DNA of 64,000 nt, taken from Nakazawaea peltata (taxonomy: Eukaryota; Ascomycota; Pichiomycetes; Alaninales; Pachysolenaceae). The notes under the pieces are model-generated. The model made no database searches and was not told the DNA's origin. It worked only from the letters and a program-made list of their open reading frames with translations. Below, piece after piece: positions 30,287-39,951 of this stretch. The first letter of the stretch is position 1. Every line of letters starts with the position of its first letter. Location: the NCBI GenBank assembly GCA_001599355.1, contig BCGQ01000009.1:524575-588574 (forward strand). Direction: 5' to 3'. The position numbers and the translations under genes were made by a program.

Positions 30287-31210
30287 TTAGTAGATCTTCT
30301 TTTTGCCGTCCAAGGACAACTCACCGGCACCGGTGTTGACAACCAACAACAAACCTCCAACGATACTTAAGGTTTGGAAAAATTCGTATCTCAAGAAGTC
30401 ACGTCTCGAGTCTCTGTACCCGTAAGACCAGTAGTGGTTAACAGAGACATTATATAACAGTAACAATACAACAAGCACAATGGCAGCAAATTTAGTCTTG
30501 TATCCAACGACGATAGAACCAGCAGACAGGAAACCGATCAAGACGACAAAGAATCTGGCCAAAGACCAACTGGAGTTGAAAGCGAATCCAGAGAACAATA
30601 AAACAATCATGACTCTTCCGGCCAATAAGATGTATTGCTTGTTATCTTTAGATTCAATGGTTGGTAATCCAGGAATCAGTCTCTTATCTCTGACAATAGA
30701 ATCACCGAACAGTAATACTAAACCTCCGATGACACTCAAATTTCTCAAGAGGAATGAGGAATCAAACCACAATCCGTAGATCATACCTTGGAATAAGACT
30801 ACAACACCTAAAGCAATGGACAGGAATTCTGTCTTTTTTCTCAAGATTAACATTGTGGACAGTCCAATCATCAGCACAACATTGCAGAACAAGAATAATA
30901 CGACAAACCAGTACCAATAATGTCTGTAATTCCAAAGGTAAAAGACTTGATCTTTCCATTGGGACATGATTCTCAAACTGTCTTCGTAGAAAGTGGCAAC
31001 AATCAAGAATCTACCAATCAGAGGAACATATGGTTTTACTTGACCAAAATTATTGTCGACAAAGCTCTCGATGGATTCTGTGAATTTCTCAAACTGATCA
31101 GCAATTGGAGATCTGTTCTTAATTGGGCCCAAATTTACCGGGGCTCCCGATCTGTGACCACCAGCATTGAAATTAGGGGTCTGTTGACCACGGAATGACA
31201 TAGTATCCAT
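30287..31210 (-). CDS. ERV29: COPII cargo receptor Erv29 (SURF4 family)
   Basis: ER-Golgi cycling receptor that packages soluble cargo into COPII vesicles. The 307 residues compare with 310 in S. cerevisiae. It has a polar N-terminus, several membrane spans from about residue 65 onward (SURF4 fold), and the conserved YVPLIGRFLIVATFYEDSLR and WFDSSFLLRNLSVIGGL. The last residues KKIY are a dilysine KKxx COPI-retrieval signal. ATG codons at residues 1 and 4 are both possible starts. Confidence 0.95.
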   Translation of the reverse strand: MDTMSFRGQQTPNFNAGGHRSGAPVNLGPIKNRSPIADQFEKFTESIESFVDNNFGQVKPYVPLIGRFLIVATFYEDSLRIMSQWKDQVFYLWNYRHYWYWFVVLFLFCNVVLMIGLSTMLILRKKTEFLSIALGVVVLFQGMIYGLWFDSSFLLRNLSVIGGLVLLFGDSIVRDKRLIPGLPTIESKDNKQYILLAGRVMIVLLFSGFAFNSSWSLARFFVVLIGFLSAGSIVVGYKTKFAAIVLVVLLLLYNVSVNHYWSYGYRDSRRDFLRYEFFQTLSIVGGLLLVVNTGAGELSLDGKKKIY

Positions 31211-32176
31211 TTTGCACCGTTTATATCAGTTCGGATCAATTGGTTAAATTTTAAAATCAAAATAAAAATTTATAAATGACAACACCCTTGCTATATTTTT
31301 CTCCAGTGTGAAATTCATCTGCGTTGTTTTCTTTTTTTGCCATATGGGAAGAGCGCAGCGAAAATGCTTCAGTCAAGCGAGGGATACTAAAAATGGGAGA
31401 GGAACAAGAAGAGGGGTGCTGTCATTAGGGGTAGGACCGATACAATACGTGGAGAGAAGAAAGGGTCAGAATGGAGAGATTTGTAGTAGTGACGTTAAAG
31501 TCAGGTTGGTAATTTTTTAATACTACTTATTGACTAGTTGATCTACCGAGTCAATATGAAGGGTGCAAGATCTTCATACTTCATGGGCTTAGCCTTTGTT
31601 CCTGAGACGTCTATTTGTTCTTCTATTTCGGTCTCACTTGTTCAACTCAGAGATCGACCTAATTTTATTTATGTCACTTAATGTTTGGTTTTTATTTATT
31701 ATTTTCCTTAATAGGCAAGGTAATTAGACTGCCTACTGTGGAAAGTGGAGTTTCTTCATTTGCTCTTTGAGCGGAAAACGAAAAGCGCAAATTGCGATGG
31801 ATCTTAGACTCGGAGCGAATACGAAACCGAGCGATCGATTAGATGGTTAAGGGAGGGATGGTAAGAGGTGTGTGGATACTAACTAACAATTGTATCCTAT
31901 TTTGATTCACTTTCTCCTCCTTGTCATTCTTCTCTTCTGCCCCTTTTGCTACCTCGACCTCCAACTTCTCCCATCACTCCCCTCGTCAACCCCCCTCGAT
32001 GACCCCATCTCTCATAAAAAGAAAAGACTCCGGAAGCATGTGAAAAACTCAAGGCGCGCAAAATATTTAAGATTTAAAATCTGACCCGAATTCACCCCTT
32101 TTCATCATCTTATTTATATTTAAACTCCCGCTGTAGGACTTTTATCTCTTATACAAAGATCAGATACTTCGGTGAG
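31211..32176. other. Divergent ERV29/LPL1 intergenic region
   Basis: About 970 bp. Two small frames at 31308-31520 and 31890-32084 lack homology, and the latter lacks an ATG. A C/T-rich stretch covers about 31905-31990. The LPL1-proximal part has AT-rich TATTTATATTTAAA near 32110. No RNA gene was recognised. Confidence 0.5.
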
Positions 32177-33694
32177 ATGCCCACGAAGAAGAAGGACACC
32201 CATTTATTTGTTTTGGTTCACGGGCTTTGGGGTGGACCAGGCCATCTTGGCTCGATAGAAGCTGCTTTGAAGGCAAATTTTCAGGATGAGGGGATCCGTG
32301 TGTTCATTCCAAAATCATTCGCTTATCTCAGGACCTACGACGGGTTAAAAAGATGCGGTGATTCGTTGATCGAAGAATTGTTGCTGGAATTGGCTAAACC
32401 AGAAGCCAGCGCCATCTCCCATATCAGTTTCTTGGGCTATTCAATGGGTGGTTTGGTGGCAAGATATTGTATTGGAGAATTATCTTCGTTGGATGGATTC
32501 TTTGATATTTACAAACCTATGTTCTTTACAACTTTTTCCTCTCCACATTTAGGAGTTGGATTTTATGACCGGTCCCTGTTCCACCTCATTCTTAACAGTT
32601 TGGGAAAAACTTTAATAGGACTTTCTGGTCAGGAACTTTTCGGTGTTGATAAGGATAAAATATTGTTACAATTGCTGGATCCAAATAAAAGATATTATAA
32701 GGCATTAGCTAAATTTGAGAAAAGAATCTCCTTTGCCAATGTTAGAAATGATAGAACCGTTGCATTTTATACCCTGTTCATGACTCATTTCACCCCTTTC
32801 AATGATTGGGATACTGTCAAATTAGAGTATCTCGACTTTCCTAGGGTCGAAGTTAACGGTAAACATGTTAAAACTAGAATCGTAGATATTAAGAAAAGTA
32901 CAAGAGTTGAGCCTGTCCCATCTCCACTTACCCTCGAGGGGTTCCGCGCATATATAGTCATTATTTGTTTAGCTATATTTATCTTCCCCTTCTGGTTGCC
33001 AGTGGTATTCACAGTGAGTTGCTTTGGAACTGTTATGTCACGTTTAAGAGGCATACTTTCTAAGGGCCCTGATAATGCTCTGCTGTGGAAACTGTTGAAA
33101 TCCAAGATAGATCGTAAATCACCTGAAAGTTTAGATATGCTGTCTTCTCCATCAAATGGCTCGGTTGCTTCCGGTAAGCATGATCATGCCATTTCTGAAG
33201 GTCTTGCGGAGATGACCGAAAATTATGTAGAAGGAGTATTACTGCTGGAAGACAGGTTGCATGGAGAACTGGATCTGCTGGAAGATACCGAATTATTAGG
33301 TTCGTCTACTTCCGTTGAGTCTGAACATTCAAAAAATCCTTTCAAATTTGCAGTTAAATATGATCTCGACAAGTTCATTCAAGCAATCAAAGAAAACTCA
33401 GAAGCCTTTGAAGAAAGTTACTACAGTGGTTTCAATGGTGATGAAGATAAAGTGAAGTCCGAGTTTCCTGTACTTGATATTGAAGCTAACAAGTTAAATG
33501 TGGGCGAAGATAAATTGGAGATGGCCAAAAACTTGAATTCTTTGCCTTTCATTAGAATACCTGTATATGTTGATGCCTTCAATGCTCATGATAACATCAT
33601 CAGTAGAAGAGGTGTGACCACATCTCCTAAAGGTGTCGCACCTATTTTGGTTTGGTGCGGACTTTTGAAAGTGTTTTCGGAGTCATCCAATTGA
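32177..33694 (+). CDS. LPL1: Lipid-droplet-type serine lipase, Lpl1/Rog1 family
   Basis: Alpha/beta-hydrolase of the DUF676 family; Lpl1 is a lipid-droplet phospholipase. The 505-residue protein has the oxyanion motif LVHGLWGGPGHL at about 14-25, the nucleophile elbow GYSMGG at about 95-100, and a late Asp/His region (DAFNAHD, with the His near the C-terminus). A hydrophobic hairpin (about 257-285, YIVIICLAIFIFPFWLPVVF) would bind droplet or ER membrane. It is closer to Lpl1 (YOR059C) than to Rog1 by the HGLWG text and length. It converges with ABP1. Confidence 0.8.
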   Translation: MPTKKKDTHLFVLVHGLWGGPGHLGSIEAALKANFQDEGIRVFIPKSFAYLRTYDGLKRCGDSLIEELLLELAKPEASAISHISFLGYSMGGLVARYCIGELSSLDGFFDIYKPMFFTTFSSPHLGVGFYDRSLFHLILNSLGKTLIGLSGQELFGVDKDKILLQLLDPNKRYYKALAKFEKRISFANVRNDRTVAFYTLFMTHFTPFNDWDTVKLEYLDFPRVEVNGKHVKTRIVDIKKSTRVEPVPSPLTLEGFRAYIVIICLAIFIFPFWLPVVFTVSCFGTVMSRLRGILSKGPDNALLWKLLKSKIDRKSPESLDMLSSPSNGSVASGKHDHAISEGLAEMTENYVEGVLLLEDRLHGELDLLEDTELLGSSTSVESEHSKNPFKFAVKYDLDKFIQAIKENSEAFEESYYSGFNGDEDKVKSEFPVLDIEANKLNVGEDKLEMAKNLNSLPFIRIPVYVDAFNAHDNIISRRGVTTSPKGVAPILVWCGLLKVFSESSN

Positions 33695-33791
33695 GATTCG
33701 AGTTAATAGATTTATTCTTATCATACAATATTGTAATCCAACATATAATAGTCTAAAATTCATTCATTTGTTTTTATCAAGATATACAATC

Positions 33792-35612
33792 TTACTCATT
33801 CAATGTAACGTAGTTAGACGGGAACAAGTTTCTCTTTCCGTTCAAGGAACCCAACCACCAGTCTTCATCGACAAACTCGATGTCCTCAATGACATCACCT
33901 TCTTTGAAGGTCAACTCGTTGTCTTCGGTAGCATCGTAGTCGTACTCAGCAACAGCTGTCTTTCCCTTTGAAGGGGCAGGAGCAGCTGATCTTTGAGGCA
34001 ACGATGGAGCAGCAGCTTCTTCTTCTTGCTCTTCCTTTTCTTCAGAGAGAGTGACATAAGTAGCTGGGAATAAACCAGTTTCACCGGTCTTGGTGTGAGT
34101 ACCCATCCACCAGTCATCGTCGACAAAGTCAATTTCTACGATCAAATCACCTTCTTCAAATCCTATTTCGTTATCGTCATCTTTTTCGTAACTGTATTCG
34201 GCTACAGCCTTAGGTTTCTTCTTTTCAGTAGGAGCTGGGGCTGGGGCTCTCTGTGGTAAAGAAGGAGCAGGTGGTTCAGGCTCAGAAGCTGCTGGAGGTG
34301 GAGGAACTGATCTTCTAGTTGGGAGAGAAGGAGTTGGTTCCGGAGCTTCTGGCTCTTCTTCTGGTTCTTCTTCGGCAACTGGCTCTTCTTCTTCTGGTTC
34401 TTCCTCTGGTTCTTCTTCAGCAACAGGTTCTTCTTCTGGCTCCTCTTCTGGCTCCTCCTCAGCAGCCAGAGGTGGAGGAACAGAACGTCTAATTGGAGCC
34501 TCTGGAGCCTTCTCACTGGACTTAACAATATCATTCTCACTCTTCTCGACAGTTTGGAATTTACCCTTCTTCTCAGCCCAAATTTGAGCTGGTGTCTTAC
34601 CATTTTCAGAAGCGAAATCCTTAGACAGACCAGAAGTCAAAGTAGTCTTCTTGGCAAAAGAGTTAATTGGAGCAGGAGGTTTAGTTCCAAAGGAAACTGG
34701 AGAAGACTCCTTAACCTCGGAGTATCTAGAAGCGACAGAATTGGAAGCCTTTGGCTTTGGTAACGAAGTCAATCTACCATCACCAGCGCCTGGAGTAATT
34801 GAAATAGTCTTGACTTTCTCCTCTAATTTATCGGTGGCAGAAACATCGGAATTCGATGGCTTAGGAGTAGAAGAGATAGTGTCACTCTTACCCTTTCTCA
34901 ACAGCTCAATGTCAACTTTGGTTGGCTTATAAGCAGATGGGACTGTTTGCAATGGTTTCTCGTGGAAATCTCTGACCTCAGTTTCCTCTTCACCATCCCA
35001 TTCATCTTCATCTTCTTGAGAAGCAAGTGGCTTGGCAGCTGGTTTTGGTGGAGCTGGTTTAGAAGCTGGAATTGGCTTGGATGGAGCTGGTTTAGGCTTA
35101 ATAATAGAAGGCAGTGGCAGTGGCAGTGGCAGGGCCTTTGGAGTTGGCAGCTTAGTTGAAGCACTAGTTGGTTTCAGACCCAAACTTTGAATCGAGTATC
35201 TGGCACCAGCAGCATCACTAACACGCTTCAAAATATCTTGAGCATCCAAATCATCCGAATCTCTAGCAGTAATTTGAACATGATAACCTTTCAAAATCTT
35301 AGCCACCTCTCCAAAGTTAGCACCAAATGACACCTTGGATTTCAATGGGGAATTCTCAGGACACCATCCCAAAAGTACAATCTTCTTGACATCAGAACCA
35401 GGAGCACTAATCTTGGCCAATCCGAATTGAACCTTACCATCCTCGAATTCCTCAAGGAAATCATGGATATCACCAGTCTTGACGTCAGATGCAGCCAAAG
35501 CCGATGATTTCTCCACGGTGAAGACAGCGTACGATTCACCATCTCCGGTGACCACTTCTTCATAAGACTCCTTGATCAGTTTAGAGTGAGTCCCGAAATC
35601 GATTTTCTCCAT
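33792..35612 (-). CDS. ABP1: Actin-binding protein Abp1 with two SH3 domains
   Basis: Cortical-patch protein linking F-actin to Arp2/3 and endocytosis. The true ATG is at 35612 (606 residues); upstream open frame is a promoter artefact. Order: ADF-homology domain 1-140, Pro/Lys/Ala-rich linker, a central DDEWDGEEE-type acidic motif, a KTPAQIWAEKKGKF motif, a highly repetitive Glu/Pro block (about 420-470), then SH3-1 (AVAEYSYEKDDDNEIGF..WWMG..FPATYV) and SH3-2 (AVAEYDYDATEDNELTF..WWLG..FPSNYV). S. cerevisiae Abp1 has a single SH3, so the second copy is a lineage feature. Confidence 0.95.
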   Translation of the reverse strand: MEKIDFGTHSKLIKESYEEVVTGDGESYAVFTVEKSSALAASDVKTGDIHDFLEEFEDGKVQFGLAKISAPGSDVKKIVLLGWCPENSPLKSKVSFGANFGEVAKILKGYHVQITARDSDDLDAQDILKRVSDAAGARYSIQSLGLKPTSASTKLPTPKALPLPLPLPSIIKPKPAPSKPIPASKPAPPKPAAKPLASQEDEDEWDGEEETEVRDFHEKPLQTVPSAYKPTKVDIELLRKGKSDTISSTPKPSNSDVSATDKLEEKVKTISITPGAGDGRLTSLPKPKASNSVASRYSEVKESSPVSFGTKPPAPINSFAKKTTLTSGLSKDFASENGKTPAQIWAEKKGKFQTVEKSENDIVKSSEKAPEAPIRRSVPPPLAAEEEPEEEPEEEPVAEEEPEEEPEEEEPVAEEEPEEEPEAPEPTPSLPTRRSVPPPPAASEPEPPAPSLPQRAPAPAPTEKKKPKAVAEYSYEKDDDNEIGFEEGDLIVEIDFVDDDWWMGTHTKTGETGLFPATYVTLSEEKEEQEEEAAAPSLPQRSAAPAPSKGKTAVAEYDYDATEDNELTFKEGDVIEDIEFVDEDWWLGSLNGKRNLFPSNYVTLNE

Positions 35613-35990
35613 TGTTGTACAGTAATATCCAATTGATTTGAATTGAATTGATTTGAAATGATTTGAAATCGTCTCAATTTTAAAGGGCCCGGTCATCAAA
35701 TTCCATGCGATCTCGCTGTTATTTTTAGGCGTGCGCGCGCACCGATTGTACGAATTTGGATAGGGGCGCTCCCCCAACTGGTCCCCCTTCTAAACTGTGG
35801 TGTAGAAATTTTATTACGTAATTTGCTGTGCACTACTCTATTTCGGCCGAGCTTAGCTTGATTGAATTTATTTAAGCCATAATTGCCTCGATATATAAAG
35901 GACCCAAAGGACAAGGATAAAGTCAATTCATAGTACTGTATCTTAGATTATATAGAATCTGCATAGTTTTTACATTTGCGTACTTCAAAG
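35613..35990. promoter_or_regulatory. Divergent ABP1/flavin-reductase promoter with CG palindrome
   Basis: Contains a perfect 12-nt palindrome GTGCGCGCGCAC at 35731-35742 within a 14-nt alternating purine-pyrimidine run. CGCGC is the Rsc3/Rsc30 core used to clear nucleosomes in yeast promoters. A direct repeat of TTGAATTGA/TTGAAATGA units lies at about 35637-35668, near the ABP1 start. Confidence 0.5.
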
Positions 35991-36847
35991 ATGGTTGTAG
36001 TAGGTAGCATAGTATTTTTCATAGTAGTAAGAGACACTAACAAATACAGAACTTAAATCAAGACGGTAGTGAAAAAAGACCATTATTCGACAAATCGGTA
36101 GAGTTCGAATTCACACAGACGCCAAGCCCAAACTGGGTTCTGGGCTCTGGGGCAAACGATGATGAGTGGAAGAAATACCCAAAGAAGTCTATTCCTGTCT
36201 CAGATACAATGAGAGATAACTACAGATTGCTCATCGGTGGTATTACACCTAGACCTATTGGTTTCATTGCTACTGTTGATCTGAAGGGTAATCAAAATGT
36301 GGCTCCATTTTCCTTTTTCAACGTGAACTTATCAGATCCTCCAATTTTCAGTTTCGGTGTCACTGGTGAAAAAAACACAAAGCATAACATTTTGGAGACC
36401 GGAGAATTGACTATTAATATCATTAGTGAGTGGTACATTGAGCTGGCTAATCTTACTGCAGTTGAAGTTCCTGGCGATGTCGATGAATTCCAGTTAAGTG
36501 GTTTACATCCAGAAAAGGCTGTCCATGTCAAACTGCCACTTGTTGCTGAACTGCTGTTCTCCATTGAGGCTAAATTAGTTCATCATCACCAATTCTACTC
36601 TAAGCTGGATCCTTCTAAGAAGAGTGGTTGTGTCTTTGTCGTAGAAGGTTTACATTTCCACGTCCGTGAAGATGTCCTTGATGAAGAAGGTGTCAAGATT
36701 GAGATCAACAAATTAAAGCCGGTCAGCAGAATTGGGGGTATCGGATATCTGAGAACCACTAGTGGCTATGAATTGAAGAGACTTGCCTACGATGACTATC
36801 TTGCCCAATTAGGCACTAACTCCGAGTCCGAAAATGCAACTAAATAA
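35991..36847 (+). CDS. Flavin-reductase-like split-barrel protein, one intron
   Basis: FMN-binding split-barrel protein of the DIM6/NtaB flavin reductase-like family. The best model has exons 35991-35999 and 36050-36847 (268 residues), donor GTAGGT, branch CACTAAC at 36035-36041 and acceptor CAG. The frame after the acceptor is open without an ATG until 36209, and codes for a plausible conserved N-terminus (PSPNWVLG), so an upstream exon is required. The donor could also be GTAGTA 3 nt earlier. Domain text: GGITPRPIGFIATVD, NVAPFSFFNVNLSDPPIFSFGV, then VSRIGGIGYLRT near the end. Substrate unknown. Confidence 0.75.
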
Positions 36848-37213
36848 CTCCGTTCTAAATAATATAAATTTGATATTTTGCTACATTTTCTTTTCTTACC
36901 TGTTGCTACGTGCTCTTCTCCTGCGTCTTACATCATCATTCTTTGGGGCGCAGTATGTGCGCGCGCGCGCCCCTATTAATGACGAGGAAGTGAAGGAAAA
37001 AAAAAGGGGATCGTGTGAATAATTAGCTCCCCCAATTTAGCCTTCCCACAGTGTCTTAGATTGTAAGGTGAATATCCTAGCAAGCGTGATTATGCATCGC
37101 CAATTTCTAATTAGACCATTTCTATTGTTCTACCTTCCTTAAAATATATATAACCCCGGATATTTCTGTATCTGAGTATTTGGAGAACCTACTTGACTGT
37201 ATAGACTGAAAAA
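36848..37213. promoter_or_regulatory. Promoter of the UPF0658 gene with CG tract
   Basis: Includes an 18-nt alternating run ending in (GC)6 at 36953-36970, similar to the tract on the other side of the flavin-reductase gene, and a TATA element near 37144-37151. The CGCGC units again fit an RSC-type nucleosome-clearing site. Confidence 0.45.
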
Positions 37214-38485
37214 ATGTCCTTCAGTAATCGAACATACTCAATTAATAGGCAACATGTCGACGATACCATTAGTATCCCTGACCATGATTCCACTTATGGT
37301 AACGATACTTATATGAGAACTCCATTGAAGGAGAAATTTCATGAGAATGAAAGATCCGAAAATAACTCTATCAATTCCCTGCTTAGGATCTTCCCAGAAG
37401 AAGAAGACGTACATTTGAACCAGCCAGAAGAAGAAAGTACTTCTTTCAAAAGGTACTTATTCCCAGCTGAGTCGGTATCTCAGGCAATGTATTTGGCCAT
37501 TTCCTCCTTTTCAGGAGCCGTTGTTCTTGGGTTAGAAATATACCTTTTCTATGTCTTTTCGAATCATCTTCCTCTGGACTCAACTCAAGAGAAGATCAAC
37601 GCCTTGAGAACATACTTGGGCTTGTTCTCCTTTGCAACTGTCTATCAGTTGTTGATCAGTTACTTTTCCATCTTGACCAAAAATATTTTACAAATGATGA
37701 TATTATTGTTATTCTTCGTGGCTATGACGGTTTACGCAGGGATTCAATACAAAGAATTAAAGTACTTGATTAAATCTTTGCAAGGAGATTGGAAAGCAGC
37801 AACTACAGCTGCTTTGATAATTATCATTGCCGTGTTACTGGTGACTTTCCTTCTTGAAGCTGCCTTGGTTTTCCTGAAAATTAGATCTGAATTTGGCTGG
37901 CACATTTACAGAAATATAGGGGCTTCTGTTGAGCTGAAAAGAGCCAACAATATGCTTCAGATTTATAAGCTGTTGCTTGTATTTGATGTGTTTTTCTTGC
38001 CTCTGTTCACAATTCAGTTCATATTAATCAATATTGAGAAGTCTGATCCGGAATTTTATATCACAATCGTAATTTTACCGATCACCTTCTTCATATTGTT
38101 CGTTGCCTTTTTCAGTGTGAAAACTAAAGAGTTCTCAAAGGCTACAGCCGTGCTCCTCATAATATGTCTTTTACTGTACTTAGTTGGTTTAGCCTACGTT
38201 TTCTTCAAAATCGTTAGACTCTACACGTACTGGAAATATAACCCCCATGGATATTTGCCGGGGCGCATCTCTTTGACCACCTTCGGTGTCATCACTATTT
38301 GTCTTCTAATCTGCACAATAGTAATGACAATTATATTATGGAGACTCATATTGAGACAAAAACTTCACAAACCTCAGGAAACTAATTATTCTCTCTATAT
38401 CAACGATGAAGAATCCATTGAAATCCCTGACTCGCCCAATAAGACCCTGGTCTCGTCTCAGGCCCCTCCCCTTTTAATTGACTAA
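37214..38485 (+). CDS. UPF0658 Golgi-type multispan membrane protein
   Basis: A 423-residue protein with a 75-residue polar N-terminal tail and about seven hydrophobic spans between 90 and 385, including FSGAVVLGLEIYLFYVF, MMILLLFFVAMTVYAGI, ALIIIIAVLLVTFLLEAALVF and VITICLLICTIVMTIILW. The conserved cytosolic segment FGWHIYRNIGASVELKRAN lies mid-protein. Pattern and text match the UPF0658 family, known in fission yeast as Golgi membrane proteins of unknown function. The C-terminal tail is acidic and Ser/Pro-rich. Confidence 0.75.
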   Translation: MSFSNRTYSINRQHVDDTISIPDHDSTYGNDTYMRTPLKEKFHENERSENNSINSLLRIFPEEEDVHLNQPEEESTSFKRYLFPAESVSQAMYLAISSFSGAVVLGLEIYLFYVFSNHLPLDSTQEKINALRTYLGLFSFATVYQLLISYFSILTKNILQMMILLLFFVAMTVYAGIQYKELKYLIKSLQGDWKAATTAALIIIIAVLLVTFLLEAALVFLKIRSEFGWHIYRNIGASVELKRANNMLQIYKLLLVFDVFFLPLFTIQFILINIEKSDPEFYITIVILPITFFILFVAFFSVKTKEFSKATAVLLIICLLLYLVGLAYVFFKIVRLYTYWKYNPHGYLPGRISLTTFGVITICLLICTIVMTIILWRLILRQKLHKPQETNYSLYINDEESIEIPDSPNKTLVSSQAPPLLID

Positions 38486-38657
38486 TGAATGAATGATCCC
38501 CTTTTTTAACATTATAAAAAATAGTCGTCTGTAAAATATCAATAAAATTTTTTTTTTTTTGCTTCTCCCGTTCGACAACTCTGGGAGGAAATCCAAGATG
38601 AAAAATGAAGCTTGGAGGGAGGTGTAGAGAGCTTAAAGAAGAGATAGAAGAAACAAA

Positions 38658-39058
38658 ATGTCATTCTTAGGATTCGGTGGACAACCACAACTCTCATCTG
38701 AGCAAAAGATTCTGGCTGCTGAGGCCGAGTTGGACTTGGTTACCAACATGTTCAACAAGTAAGTAGCGTCTAATTAACTAAGGCAAATCGATGAGAGAAA
38801 AGTCATACTAACGCCACATAGATTGGTCGACTCTTGTCACAAGAAATGTATCCAAGTCAGTTACTCTGATGGTGATTTGAACAAACAAGAGAGTTTGTGT
38901 CTCGACAGATGTGTTGCCAAGTACTTTGAAACCAACGTCAAGGTTGGAGAAGTAAGTGAAACCCCCCACAAAGATTTTTCAAGGCTCCCATACTAACTAT
39001 TCCCTCTTTTTAGAACATGCAATCTCTTGGAAAGAATGGTTCTTTCGGTTTGCCATAA
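38658..39058 (+). CDS. TIM10: Small TIM chaperone Tim10, two introns
   Basis: Intermembrane-space chaperone that, with Tim9, guides carrier proteins to the TIM22 translocase. Exons are 38658-38758, 38822-38951 and 39014-39058 (91 residues). Both introns (63 and 62 nt) have GTAAGT and TACTAAC (38806-38812; 38991-38997). The product starts [17 protein letters not shown] and has the twin motif CHKKC, 16 residues, CLDRC. Its last exon has only 14 codons plus stop. Continuous-ORF methods miss this gene. S. cerevisiae TIM10 has no intron. Confidence 0.95.
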
Positions 39059-39174
39059 ACGTTTGATGATTATCGCACTCTTTATATATGTACATATCAA
39101 TTACAAATACTATATTTGAAATTTCTGAATAACTATCTATTTTGTATATACAAGAATGTCTAACTATATGCTCT

Positions 39175-39951
39175 TTACCATCCAAAAGCCTTGAAGAAAC
39201 GCAATTTGATTCCTTCGAAACTGTTCAATTTGGGTCTTACATCCAAATAGAAACTTGGGACGTTTGGATTCCTTGGGTCTGGTTTACCTGAATAGAAATC
39301 GATTACATAATCAATCTCTTTACCGCATCTATTTATTGTCCAGTCATGTCTGTCAAAAGGCTTGTCATATCCCATGAAAAGCTTCCATCTGGCTCTAGGG
39401 GTGAGCTTCTTTGAATCTCCCTTGAAACTGGTCAACTGAAGACCACCACAGGCCTCAGAACCTTGTCCTCTCTCCCACCATTGAATCAATCTCCATGCAC
39501 GCTCGTTAACAGCATTGTGAATAGGAACCACACTTGGCATGTCTTCTGGTGTAGGGTTCCACTGTTTTCTCTTCATCAGCTCGAAGAACTGTTTCTGTGA
39601 AGGATAAATCCAGTTCCCATCTGCTCCTGTTCTTGGGATCGAAGAGATCTCTCTTTCATCTGGTAACAGAACATTAGAAGTTATTATTGATGAGGGCAGA
39701 TCGGTGCCAATTTTGTCAGAGTTACATGAAGCACTTGGCTCTTCAATGGCCTCAGGAGCACTTGTGGTGATCAGACCAGCTTTATTACCAGAACCTCCCA
39801 TCTTCTCCATCCACAGTTGTCTAGCGGTGTGGTCAACTGGACATTTCTCTTCGGCCAGTTGCTCAGACGCAGCCAGAGCATGTTTTCTGAGCCATACATC
39901 TCTTGCAGAGTGATCTACTGGACACTTCGGTTGCTCTTCTTCCTTCCCCAT
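39175..39951 (-). CDS. CYT2: Cytochrome c1 heme lyase, duplicated heme-binding module
   Basis: Holocytochrome synthase that attaches heme in the mitochondrial intermembrane space. The 258 residues carry two Cys-Pro-Val heme-regulatory motifs in near-identical contexts, KCPVDHSARDVWL at about 9 and KCPVDHTARQLWM at about 36, a 27-residue duplication. Downstream are REISSIPRTGADGNWIYPS, the HN-VNER-W helix, SKKLTPRARWKLFMGYDKPFDRHDW with the conserved His, and the YVIDFY and DVRPKLNSFEG motifs. The KPFDRHDWTINRCGK text favours CYT2 over CYC3. Confidence 0.88.
   Translation of the reverse strand: MGKEEEQPKCPVDHSARDVWLRKHALAASEQLAEEKCPVDHTARQLWMEKMGGSGNKAGLITTSAPEAIEEPSASCNSDKIGTDLPSSIITSNVLLPDEREISSIPRTGADGNWIYPSQKQFFELMKRKQWNPTPEDMPSVVPIHNAVNERAWRLIQWWERGQGSEACGGLQLTSFKGDSKKLTPRARWKLFMGYDKPFDRHDWTINRCGKEIDYVIDFYSGKPDPRNPNVPSFYLDVRPKLNSFEGIKLRFFKAFGW

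Noticed and set aside
31308-32084. Two small frames between ERV29 and LPL1
   Set aside because: No homology; the second lacks an ATG, and both fall in a composition-biased divergent promoter.
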